DNA of 64,000 nucleotides from Nitrosopumilus adriaticus (lineage in GTDB: Archaea; Thermoproteota; Nitrososphaeria; Nitrososphaerales; Nitrosopumilaceae), in NCBI RefSeq assembly GCF_000956175.1, contig NZ_CP011070.1, forward strand, positions 1,172,147 to 1,236,146. Direction: 5' to 3'. Under the pieces are notes generated by a model, which saw only the letters and a list, made by a program, of their open reading frames with translations, made no database searches and was not told where the DNA came from. Each line of letters begins with the position of its first letter. The stretch's first letter is position 1. Shown piece after piece: positions 50,970-59,256 of this stretch. The translations under genes and the position numbers were made by a program.

Positions 50970-51878
50970 ATGGTTAAAAAAGTAAATCCAAAAGACAGAT
51001 GCCCAAGATGCGGGCAAGGAACAGTTGTTACAGATGCCAATACAGGGGAGAATTTTTGTGGAAAATGTGGATTTGTAATTACAGATAAAGTTGAAGAGTC
51101 AGGACCAGAATGGAGATCATTTTCAAATGAAGGTGAAAACAAAAGCAGGGCAGGAGTTCCAACATCACTGGCAATGCACGATATGGGTCTAGCCACGGTA
51201 ATCAATCCACAAAATCGAGATGCAACAGGAAAACCATTAACTGCTTCAATGAAGAGCACAATTGAGAGATTAAGAACTTGGGATAGCAGAAGTCAAGTTC
51301 ATGAGCCAGTGGATAGAAATTTCAGACAAGCGTTTAGTGAATTGGACAGATTGAAAGACAAGCTTGCAGTAGGGGACGCAGTAATTGAAAAAGCAGCATA
51401 CATTTACAGAAAAGCATTAGAGAAGGGCCTGGTAAGAGGACGCTCAATTTCAGCATTAATCGCATCTGCACTTTATGCAGCATGCAGAGATACAGAAACA
51501 CCACGAACTCTAAAAGACATTGGCCAAGCAAGCAACATCAAAAGAAAAGACATTGCTAGATGTTACAGACTATTACTAAGAGAATTGAATTTAAAAATGC
51601 CAGTAGTTGATCCAATCAAATGTATTTCAAGAATTGCAAGTAAGGCAGGACTATCAGAAAAAACAAAAAGAAAGGCAACTAAAATTTTACAAACTGCTGA
51701 AGAAAATAAAATTTCAGCAGGAAAAGATCCAATGGGATTAGCAGCTGCTGCACTCTATGTAGCATGTGTCACAAACGGAGAAAACAAAACACAAAGAGAT
51801 GTTGCAGAAGCTGCAGGAGTGACCGAAGTCACAATTAGAAATAGATACAAAGGCTTGAAAGTAGCATTAAATCTCTAA
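50970..51878 (+). CDS. tfb: transcription initiation factor TFB
   Basis: The 302-residue protein is archaeal TFIIB. An N-terminal zinc ribbon (CPRCGQGT, CGKCGF) is followed by the B-reader region (PEWRSFSNEGENKSRAGVP) and two cyclin repeats (~110-205 and ~205-302). Key motifs include GRSISALIASALYAACRD and DPMGLAAAALYVAC. TFB recruits RNA polymerase to TATA-bound TBP. These archaea usually encode several TFB copies, so regulation by choice of factor is possible. The start is ATG at 50970. Its 3' end overlaps the convergent CAAX protease gene by 12 bases. Confidence 0.97.
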   Translation: MVKKVNPKDRCPRCGQGTVVTDANTGENFCGKCGFVITDKVEESGPEWRSFSNEGENKSRAGVPTSLAMHDMGLATVINPQNRDATGKPLTASMKSTIERLRTWDSRSQVHEPVDRNFRQAFSELDRLKDKLAVGDAVIEKAAYIYRKALEKGLVRGRSISALIASALYAACRDTETPRTLKDIGQASNIKRKDIARCYRLLLRELNLKMPVVDPIKCISRIASKAGLSEKTKRKATKILQTAEENKISAGKDPMGLAAAALYVACVTNGENKTQRDVAEAAGVTEVTIRNRYKGLKVALNL

Positions 51879-52856
51879 GGAAGGCTCTTTTTTAGAATAA
51901 AAACGATTTACAAATAAAATTGAAACAGAGACAACTCCAGATATTAGCAACAATATTTCCAAGGAAGACATTAGGGGGTAAGAGAATGCTTCCTCAATTG
52001 AAATGGAGTTTAATTGTGAAATGAAATTTGCATAAGAGAAGACAAAATAATTCATAGCCCAATGAATCAAAAGAGAGGCCACAAATCCATACCTCAGATA
52101 AACCCATCCCAATACAATGCCACTAGCAGCGGCTTGGGCAAATTTTCCTTCAGTCCAAGATTCAGCAAATGCAATATGAGCAAATCCAAAGAAAATACCT
52201 ACAAAGGCAATTAGCAAAAATGCTTTTTTGTAATCATAAATTTTTAGTGAACTAGGAGCCCATAAACATTTGATAAAATATTTGGGAGAAGATTTGTGTG
52301 AGTATAACGCAAACAGTGGAATGCCTATCAAAATTAGGCGAAATCCAAATTCTTCAATCAAAGGTGCAAGTGAGACGTAAAAGAACTGAATCAGATTATT
52401 GTCATCGAGAGGAGGTACAGTCACTATGCCGAATGCCTCTTGGACGAAATTAATTACTACAGAAACCAGGATTAAGATTGAAAACCATTTTGTAATTCCA
52501 ATCATATAGTTTGTCGAGGTGTTAAATTTTCCAAAAGAGATTATCGATGAAATTGATTTTAAAAATCCATGTTTTGGACCTAAAATTGCAATTGTAAATA
52601 GCGCAGCATAAAAAATCCACAAAACAACAAATGCATCTCCAATGGTCACATCCAGTGGAGATTGATAAAAGTCGGTACCGTCAAAAATACTCAGATGTGT
52701 TATAGGATATTCAAAATTAATATCATCTCCAATGTCGCTTTCAAAAACAATGTAGATTCCCATAGGAAATGAAACCAGCAGTAAACCAAGAATAATTGAT
52801 TGTAATGCAGTAAACGGAATTCCAAGGAATTGAAGAAGTCTATTGGAATGTTCCAA
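51867..52856 (-). CDS. CPBP-family intramembrane metalloprotease (CAAX protease-like)
   Basis: The 329-residue membrane protein has eight or so hydrophobic segments and the catalytic motifs of the CPBP/Rce1-like family: PLIEEFGFRL, GFAHIAFAE and HWAMNYFVF. The Glu-Glu and two His residues coordinate zinc. It should cleave a peptide within the membrane, but the substrate is unknown. The start is TTG at 52856. It lies just upstream of the aIF1 gene on the same strand by six bases, so co-transcription is likely. Confidence 0.9.
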   Translation of the reverse strand: MEHSNRLLQFLGIPFTALQSIILGLLLVSFPMGIYIVFESDIGDDINFEYPITHLSIFDGTDFYQSPLDVTIGDAFVVLWIFYAALFTIAILGPKHGFLKSISSIISFGKFNTSTNYMIGITKWFSILILVSVVINFVQEAFGIVTVPPLDDNNLIQFFYVSLAPLIEEFGFRLILIGIPLFALYSHKSSPKYFIKCLWAPSSLKIYDYKKAFLLIAFVGIFFGFAHIAFAESWTEGKFAQAAASGIVLGWVYLRYGFVASLLIHWAMNYFVFSYANFISQLNSISIEEAFSYPLMSSLEILLLISGVVSVSILFVNRFYSKKEPSLEI

Positions 52857-52862
52857 TGTATT

Positions 52863-53171
52863 CTAATGTAATTCTATAGTGTCTGCAGCAAAACCCAAAT
52901 TAATCAAAGTGTCTTTGATACTATCTCTATGATCACCCTGTAAGAAAATGTAACCTTCTTTGGCAGTACCACCACAAGCATATTTGTTTTTTAGTTCTTT
53001 GGCGACAGTTTCTAAATTATTTAGTTTAGGATCTAGCCCTTCAATCATAGTACCTTTTTTCTTAAATCTTCTAGTTTCTAATCTAATAATTATTTTAGTG
53101 CTATCTTTGGCAAGTTCACCACATGCACACAAGTCTTCTGGTAGACCACAAGTATTACAAATTACTGCCAT
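52863..53171 (-). CDS. translation initiation factor aIF1 (SUI1 family)
   Basis: The 102-residue protein has the SUI1 fold: RFKKKGTMIEGLDPK, LETVAKELKNKYACGGTAKEG and the end YIFLQGDHRDSIKDTLINLGF. The N-terminal 20 residues hold CNTCGLPEDLCACG, a zinc-binding segment seen in many archaeal aIF1 proteins. It ensures correct start codon selection on the small ribosomal subunit. The start is ATG at 53171. Confidence 0.94.
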   Translation of the reverse strand: MAVICNTCGLPEDLCACGELAKDSTKIIIRLETRRFKKKGTMIEGLDPKLNNLETVAKELKNKYACGGTAKEGYIFLQGDHRDSIKDTLINLGFAADTIELH

Positions 53172-53275
53172 TCGTTCGAAATAAATTCAATTGTACGCAC
53201 TATTAAGCCTTGTTTGAATTATTCATACAAATTAAAAATAAACGGATTTTTTAGATAGAAAATCAAAGAACAGTA

Positions 53276-53608
53276 ATGTCAAAAGATCTTACAAAAAAAG
53301 CTGCTGAAATGCTGTTAAATGGTGCAACATTACTTGGAGATCCGTGTCCATATTGTAGAGGAGTTAGAGTAATGAAAGAAGGGCATGCATTATGTATCAA
53401 TTGTGGACGGGAGCCAGAAAAAAAGGACATTAAATTAGAAGAATCACCTCAGAGCAAAAAATCAGGACTAGAAGAAACTCTTGAAAGGAAATTGCAAGTA
53501 CTCTCAAAAGAACTTGAAGGAGAAGCAAACCATGAAAAACAGCAGGAAATTCTAAAATCAGTTAATTCAGTGCTAGAAACATTAGAAAAAATCAGAGGAA
53601 AACAATAA
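53276..53608 (+). CDS. ZNRD2/autoantigen p27-like zinc-ribbon protein
   Basis: The 110-residue product contains the segment KKAAEMLLNGATLLGDPCPYCRGVRVMKEGHALCINCG, diagnostic for the Sjogren syndrome/scleroderma autoantigen 1 family. Four cysteines form one zinc ribbon. The C-terminal half is a charged helix (EETLERKLQVLSKELEG). Function in archaea is unknown. The ATG at 53276 lies 34 bases before the Sec61-beta gene's start region at the 3' side, so the two may be co-transcribed with DUF2070. Confidence 0.9.
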   Translation: MSKDLTKKAAEMLLNGATLLGDPCPYCRGVRVMKEGHALCINCGREPEKKDIKLEESPQSKKSGLEETLERKLQVLSKELEGEANHEKQQEILKSVNSVLETLEKIRGKQ

Positions 53609-53642
53609 AGTTTTTATGTAAAAATTCGGATGTCGAGGTATA

Positions 53643-53810
53643 ATGAGTAGCAACAAGAAATCAGCACCACTTCCAGCATCAAGTGGAGGATTGATGAGAT
53701 TCTTTGAAGATGAAACAAAGGGATTCAAAATAGATCCAAGAATAGTAGTATCCATTCCAATTAGTTTAATCGTAGTTTCATGGGTAATTGATCTTTTCCT
53801 AGCTCCGTGA
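53643..53810 (+). CDS. secG: preprotein translocase subunit Sec61-beta (SecG)
   Basis: ATG at 53643 opens a 55-residue product starting SSNKKSAPLPASSGGLMRFF, containing DETKGFKIDPR, and ending in one membrane span (VVSIPISLIVVSWVIDLFL). This is the archaeal Sec61-beta pattern: a small cytosolic part with Ser/Pro/Gly, the LMRFFEDE motif and one C-terminal helix. It belongs to the SecYEG channel. It is too short for most gene finders. The DUF2070 gene starts seven bases after its stop. Confidence 0.92.
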   Translation: MSSNKKSAPLPASSGGLMRFFEDETKGFKIDPRIVVSIPISLIVVSWVIDLFLAP

Positions 53811-53817
53811 AGAAACA

Positions 53818-55566
53818 ATGGAACAAGAATCAGACGATGTTTCAAATATACACAATAGGTTCTCCCTTACTCTAGTTAATCCATCATCACATTATTTTTC
53901 ATTAGTTGTATCATTAGTAGTAGCCTCAGTGATGGTTCTTGCAACATATTTTGGTTATTTGGGCAATCTAGGTTTTGAGCAAAATTGGTACAGGCTGCCA
54001 ATTGTGTTAGGAGTACTAGTTGCAACCCAGTTACTAGATACAAGATTTTCAAAGAAAAAAGAATTTTCAAAGTCACTGCATTCATCACTTTTTGGAAACA
54101 TGTTATGGACAGTAACTGTTCTGATGGGCATACTGTCAAGTGTTGTTTTAGCAAAAGAGATAGAATTATTCTTTATAGTTTTTGGATTATTACTTTTTGC
54201 AAGTTTCAGAATAGGAATTTACACTACAACGCTTGGAGCAAGTCTCAAAAAAGCCTGGGCAATTTGTTTCATCCAGCCATTGGCAATGTATTTTGTATTA
54301 ATCCCACAAGATATGTGGCTCTCAATACTTTACGAGCCAGTAGGATTAGCATACGGGATTTCATTTATGATAATTGCCAGTGTATGGTCAGTTCTTACAG
54401 ATAGAGCTGGTAGGCCAGGGATGGAGAGCACACATAAAACAATTCAGGCATATCTTGCATCACAAGGAAATGATTTCGAGGATGCCGAAGAACTAATGGA
54501 GCAACGCTCAAGCGAAACCAAAGTCACCACATCACAATTAAGATTGTCATCACCCAATGGAAAAACAGACTTTAGAATGGTGTTACCAGAGATACATCCA
54601 GGACCATATCACCCAGTAGGAGGAAGTAACATCCCATATTTGATTTACAAAAATTTATCATCATCTGCAATGGTAATGCACAGCATTTCTGATCACTCGT
54701 TGAATTTGCCATCAAGAAATGAAGTGGAGAGTTATTTAAAAAAAATAGAAGACAGTAAAGTCAAAGAAGAAGGATTGCATTGCACAGAACCAGTAACAGT
54801 TCAAATAAACAAAGCAAGAGTCACAGGATTACTATTTGGTAATAATCCATTGTTGTTTTTGTCCCTATCACCACATGGTATGGAAGACATTCCAAGTTAC
54901 ATGAAAACAGAGATTGAGCAGTATGCTGAGAATAGAAATTATGCAAGAGCGATGATAGTGGATTGCCATAATGCAATGGGCGAGGAGATTTCAAAAGAAG
55001 ACGGGGAAGACATGTTAAAAGCTGCCAAGTCTTGTTTAGATTCTCTGATTACAAAAGAAAGTTACCCAATAGAGTTCGGTTATGCCAATTCTGATGACAT
55101 GGATGTTTGGACAGAGGATTTAGGAATGGGTGGATTAGGAGTGGTATGCTTGGTAATTAATTCAAAAAAATACTTTCTAGGTTGGGCAGATGCAAACAAT
55201 ATGGAAAACGGAATCAGAGAGAAAATTATAGATAACTTTTCCAAAAGAGACTATAATTTGTTAGAAATTTGTACATCAGATACTCATTATGCACCAGTAA
55301 AAGCTAGAAACAGGAATGGGTATTATCAATTAGGATTAATCACAAGTGCTGACAAACTTTCAAAGTGGTTTTTAGAGATTGCCAAGGTTGCAGAATCAGA
55401 AACAACAACTGCAAAATTTGAAATTTTAGAAAATGAGGCAAATGTCAAAGTCATGGGGCAGGGAATATACGAAGACTATTCAAAAGCACTAGATAATTCA
55501 TTAAAAATTACAAAAGCATTTGTCATAGGCGGAGTACTGTTTTTCATAACTAGTTTGTTTCTATAG
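53818..55566 (+). CDS. DUF2070 family membrane protein
   Basis: The 582-residue protein has several membrane spans in the N-terminal 190 residues and a large cytosolic domain. The domain contains the DUF2070 signature LPEIHPGPYHPVGGSNIPYL and later DCHNAMGEE and ICTSDTHYAP, which look like metal or active-site segments. A final membrane span is at the C-terminus (IGGVLFFITSLFL). The family is archaeal and its function is not established. The His and Asp residues suggest a hydrolase (inference). It follows Sec61-beta closely, so they are co-transcribed. Confidence 0.92.
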   Translation: MEQESDDVSNIHNRFSLTLVNPSSHYFSLVVSLVVASVMVLATYFGYLGNLGFEQNWYRLPIVLGVLVATQLLDTRFSKKKEFSKSLHSSLFGNMLWTVTVLMGILSSVVLAKEIELFFIVFGLLLFASFRIGIYTTTLGASLKKAWAICFIQPLAMYFVLIPQDMWLSILYEPVGLAYGISFMIIASVWSVLTDRAGRPGMESTHKTIQAYLASQGNDFEDAEELMEQRSSETKVTTSQLRLSSPNGKTDFRMVLPEIHPGPYHPVGGSNIPYLIYKNLSSSAMVMHSISDHSLNLPSRNEVESYLKKIEDSKVKEEGLHCTEPVTVQINKARVTGLLFGNNPLLFLSLSPHGMEDIPSYMKTEIEQYAENRNYARAMIVDCHNAMGEEISKEDGEDMLKAAKSCLDSLITKESYPIEFGYANSDDMDVWTEDLGMGGLGVVCLVINSKKYFLGWADANNMENGIREKIIDNFSKRDYNLLEICTSDTHYAPVKARNRNGYYQLGLITSADKLSKWFLEIAKVAESETTTAKFEILENEANVKVMGQGIYEDYSKALDNSLKITKAFVIGGVLFFITSLFL

Positions 55567-56203
55567 TCTTCATCTGATCAATATTTCCATAAAATTCATC
55601 AATAAATGAAGAGAATTGAAAAATTGGAACGATTGGGACATTTTCAATGAAGTTTATTTTATCTTCATATAATGTAACAATTACAGGTACTGCCATCGAA
55701 CCGGGAGTTTTTTCTACATAGTGTTTTGTTCTCTCAATTTGTTTTTTAACTGCAGTTTGTAATGCTGAAGAACTGTATCGTTTCCAATGTTTGCAATCAA
55801 TTAAAATTGCAATACCCAATCTAATTCCAATTACATCAATTTCCATACGAGGTTTTGTAAGAATCATATTTTTTATGACTGCAAAATTTTTAGACGATAA
55901 TATTTCCCCAGTTAAACCTTCAAAATCCCTCCAATCAAGAGCAACGGAAATTTCATCTATAGGATGGCCTTTCTCAAGTAATTTGACCGCAATTTTTAAT
56001 TTGTCACCATCTTCAAAATAATAATTTTCATCTTTTTTTGAGCCAATATCATTTTTTATAAATTCTTCAAGAATCATTTTAGAATCAGCAAGACTCATTT
56101 TTGTAACAGCTGAAAAATCCTCAGCAGATACACCACCTTGAATAACACCACTCAATCCATTGACCATCTTAGGGTAAATTTTCAACTTTATTTTTTGACT
56201 CAT
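55550..56203 (-). CDS. predicted PD-(D/E)XK nuclease with N-terminal winged helix
   Basis: The 217-residue protein has an N-terminal helical region (about 1-75) that could be a winged helix, and a C-terminal nuclease core. DFEGLTGEILSSKNFAVIKN is followed by MEIDVIGIRLGIAILIDCKHWKR, in which the Asp and Asp-Cys-Lys (normally D/E-x-K) form the catalytic site, and an EKTPGS segment. It resembles archaeal Mrr-like or Holliday-resolvase-like enzymes, and could serve DNA repair or restriction. No methyltransferase neighbour. The start is ATG at 56203. Confidence 0.75.
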   Translation of the reverse strand: MSQKIKLKIYPKMVNGLSGVIQGGVSAEDFSAVTKMSLADSKMILEEFIKNDIGSKKDENYYFEDGDKLKIAVKLLEKGHPIDEISVALDWRDFEGLTGEILSSKNFAVIKNMILTKPRMEIDVIGIRLGIAILIDCKHWKRYSSSALQTAVKKQIERTKHYVEKTPGSMAVPVIVTLYEDKINFIENVPIVPIFQFSSFIDEFYGNIDQMKTIETN

Positions 56204-56283
56204 GGAGTGATATAGGTTTTAAGAACTATTAACTGGAAGTTATTATGATATAGATTTTATTACAAGCTTTTAAAAATAATAGC

Positions 56284-58746
56284 ATGAAAAAATTGCTAGT
56301 CATACTGCTAGCTCTTTCAATTATAACTTTGATGAATAGTGAAGCATGTGCAGAAAAAAATACATTTTTTGATTCAGTTAAATTCATTCAATATTTGGAT
56401 GAAAATACAGCATTAGAAGAAGTAAGAAATGGAAATCTTGATGTGTATTATTATAGAATTGCATCAGACAGATTAGAAAATCTTCAATCAAGAGAAGGGT
56501 TACAGGTTTTTGATTCTACAGGAGGATCATATAGCATATTAGTGAACCCTGCAGAATCAGAAAAATTCAATCCGTTTTCAAATAGAGACATCAGATTTGC
56601 ATTGAATTATTTGGTAGATAGAAAATTAATTGTAAATGAATTGATGGGCGGGTACGGAGCCCCGATTATTTCTTACTACAGCCCATCAGATCCAGAATAT
56701 CTCACCATTATCAAGCAGTTGGAATCATTTAATTTTAAATTCAATCCTACCCTTGCTAATGAAATAATCACCAAAGTCCTAGAAGAGAAAGGAGCCCAAA
56801 AAATTGATGGAAAGTGGCAAATTTCAAGCAATCCTATAGAAATTACGATTTTCATAAGAAGTGATGATCCTGTTAGAAAATCAATTGGTGAAATATTATC
56901 AGTTGAACTGGAAAAGATTGGATTTACTGTCAAAAAAGATTTTGGTGATTTAAACAAAGCATTTGTCGTAGTGTATGGCTCCAATCCTTCAGATTTGAAA
57001 TGGAGTTTATACACTGAAGGATGGGCTCGCTCTGCATTTGTAAGATATGATTCAGTGGGACTGGGGCAGATGTACTCTCCTTGGTTTTCAAACATGCCAG
57101 GATTTAACGATATGTCATATTGGAATTACAAAAATGACAAATTAGATTCATTGACTCAAAAAATTTACACAGGTGATTTTGAATCATCAGAAAAAAGATC
57201 CGAATTAATTCAAGAAGCAGTTGTTGAAGGGATTAATGAGTCAGTCAGGGTTTTTTTAGCAAGTAAAGTTGATCAATATGTAGCAAATGAGAAAGTTTCA
57301 GGAATTGTAAATGACTTTGGTGCAGGAGTTCCAAGTAGATTCACACCAATTAATGCTAAAAGTAACAGTGACGAATTTGTAATTGGAGTCAAACAAATCT
57401 ATCAAGGAGCTTGGAATCCAGTTATGGGATTAACAGATAGTTATAGTAGACACATTTGGGGAATCATATCAGATCCTGGAACATTCAAGCATCCGTTCAC
57501 CGGTGAGACAATTCCTGTTAGAGCAAATTGGAAAGTAGAAACGGCAGGGCCTAATGACAAACTTGGCATTCCAATCGAATCAAAAATATGGAATCCAATA
57601 TTGCAGGAATGGTCTAATGTAAAAGAAGATTCAGAGGCAATAAGCAAAATAACATTTGATTTTAAATTTAGTAATTGGCACAATGGAGAAGAAATGGACA
57701 TGAATGATATTCTTCATTCATTATATTTTACAATAGAATGGGGCACACAGACGGATGAAAATGATAGAACATTTGATACAGAATTCACTCCAAGAGCTGC
57801 TCAGAGTATTCAGACAATCAAAGGAGTGAATGTGATTGATGAGGATACCATTGAGGTTTACGTAGACTATTGGCATTTTGATAAAGGAGAGATTGCAGAA
57901 TGGGCATTATTGTGGAGTTCAATGCCATGGGAAATAATTGATGCAATGGAAAAAGCAGTAATTGACGGAAAAGCCTCATTTTCAAGATCAGGCGCTACAA
58001 GTAAAAATGTAAGCTGGCTATCATTAATCATTCCAAAGGATTCAAATACCATCAAAGGTTATTTGCAAGAATTCAAAAATACACACTACATTCCAAATGC
58101 GCTCAAAGACTCTAGAGATTCAGAGTATTTTCAAAACAGATATGATTCATCAATTAAATGGGTTGAGGCCAATAATCATGCAGTAATTAGCAATGGTCCT
58201 TTTTATCTTGAATCATACTCACCAGAATCAAGAACAATAACAGTTAAAGAATTCACTGATGAATCATATCCATTTAAAATTGGAAAGTGGGAGCAATTTG
58301 AAAAGGCAAAGTTTCCAGAAATCAAAAAAATAGATATGAAAAACACATTACAAAAAGGAGCAGAACTTAACATGATTGTAAATGCAGAAAATTCAGACAG
58401 TGTTCTTTACTTTTTAACAAATAGTGATGGGAATATGATTTCATCAAAGAAGATTGAGATAGATGGCGGAGACATTACAATTAGCATACCATCTGAAACT
58501 ACAAAAGATTTAGGAGTGGGGGCAAGCAACATCAAAATATTTGCAATTTCAAATTCTGTGCTAAAACCGGATTTTTATGAATCAAGTTTTATTGTAACAG
58601 AAAAGGAAGAAAAATTACCCACAAACATTCCTAGCAACAAAGTTTTTGTAGAAAATGAATCAAACATGTGGTTTTTGATAATCCCAATAGTAGTGATTTT
58701 TCTAAGCATAATTTTCTTAAAGAAGAGACTTCAAGCCAAACCATAA
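56284..58746 (+). CDS. peptide-type extracellular solute-binding protein (SBP_bac_5)
   Basis: The 820-residue protein has a signal peptide (MKKLLVILLALSIITLMNSEACA) and the family 5 solute-binding fold: NRDIRFALNYLVDRKLIV, WNYKNDKLDSLTQKIY and, in the second half, KFSNWHNGEEMDMNDILHS. The last 30 residues include one membrane span (FLIIPIVVIFLSIIFL) and basic residues, an anchor that keeps it on the membrane as is common in archaea. A separate ABC ATPase is at 24.1 kb, but no permease is adjacent. It overlaps the convergent Tsr3 gene by 16 bases. Confidence 0.93.
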   Translation: MKKLLVILLALSIITLMNSEACAEKNTFFDSVKFIQYLDENTALEEVRNGNLDVYYYRIASDRLENLQSREGLQVFDSTGGSYSILVNPAESEKFNPFSNRDIRFALNYLVDRKLIVNELMGGYGAPIISYYSPSDPEYLTIIKQLESFNFKFNPTLANEIITKVLEEKGAQKIDGKWQISSNPIEITIFIRSDDPVRKSIGEILSVELEKIGFTVKKDFGDLNKAFVVVYGSNPSDLKWSLYTEGWARSAFVRYDSVGLGQMYSPWFSNMPGFNDMSYWNYKNDKLDSLTQKIYTGDFESSEKRSELIQEAVVEGINESVRVFLASKVDQYVANEKVSGIVNDFGAGVPSRFTPINAKSNSDEFVIGVKQIYQGAWNPVMGLTDSYSRHIWGIISDPGTFKHPFTGETIPVRANWKVETAGPNDKLGIPIESKIWNPILQEWSNVKEDSEAISKITFDFKFSNWHNGEEMDMNDILHSLYFTIEWGTQTDENDRTFDTEFTPRAAQSIQTIKGVNVIDEDTIEVYVDYWHFDKGEIAEWALLWSSMPWEIIDAMEKAVIDGKASFSRSGATSKNVSWLSLIIPKDSNTIKGYLQEFKNTHYIPNALKDSRDSEYFQNRYDSSIKWVEANNHAVISNGPFYLESYSPESRTITVKEFTDESYPFKIGKWEQFEKAKFPEIKKIDMKNTLQKGAELNMIVNAENSDSVLYFLTNSDGNMISSKKIEIDGGDITISIPSETTKDLGVGASNIKIFAISNSVLKPDFYESSFIVTEKEEKLPTNIPSNKVFVENESNMWFLIIPIVVIFLSIIFLKKRLQAKP

Positions 58747-59222
58747 TCCTTTAGTATAAAGTCTATTTGCGACTCATTTTCAAGTTTAGAGTATTCTTCA
58801 AAGAGATTTTGATTTAATTCGTAAAAGGTATGGCCCCATTTGAATTTGTCAAGTAATTCTAAACCTTGCTCTTTATCACCGAGAATTATTAATGATGCAG
58901 ATAGTGCTTCAGCAGTAGTCAGCTTGTTGAGTTTTGAATAATTTACAGGATTACCTGCAAGTAAAGGAGGAAGTTTTCTTTTAATCCCATTAAATTTTTT
59001 TGAAAAAGCCTGGTCTGCAAGATTCCACGAACAATCAATCCCAATTATAGAATTAATCAAGAATTTATCTTTGGGGAGAAGTGTCTTTTCTGAGAACGGA
59101 TCTAAGACCAATCCTTTAGTTCCAATTTTTTTTATGTTTTTAGCAAGACCAAATTTGACCATTTTAGCAGCCGTGCACTTTTTTGGATCATCCTGATAAA
59201 ACATTAAAACTTGTAATTTCAT
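58731..59222 (-). CDS. tsr3: Tsr3-like rRNA aminocarboxypropyltransferase (DUF367)
   Basis: The 163-residue protein matches Tsr3, which transfers the aminocarboxypropyl group from SAM to a small-subunit rRNA pseudouridine in eukaryotes and many archaea. Motifs are QDDPKKCTAAKMVKFGL, LDPFSEKTLLPKDK, GIDCSWNLAD and LPPLLAGNPVNYSKLNKLTTAEAL, ending with the FKWGHTFYELN segment. I choose the ATG at 59222; an upstream TTG adds four residues. It is followed on the same strand, upstream, by the 1095-residue protein. Confidence 0.93.
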   Translation of the reverse strand: MKLQVLMFYQDDPKKCTAAKMVKFGLAKNIKKIGTKGLVLDPFSEKTLLPKDKFLINSIIGIDCSWNLADQAFSKKFNGIKRKLPPLLAGNPVNYSKLNKLTTAEALSASLIILGDKEQGLELLDKFKWGHTFYELNQNLFEEYSKLENESQIDFILKDYGLA

Positions 59223-59256
59223 TTTAATCAACAATACAATACAGAGTATTTTGGAT

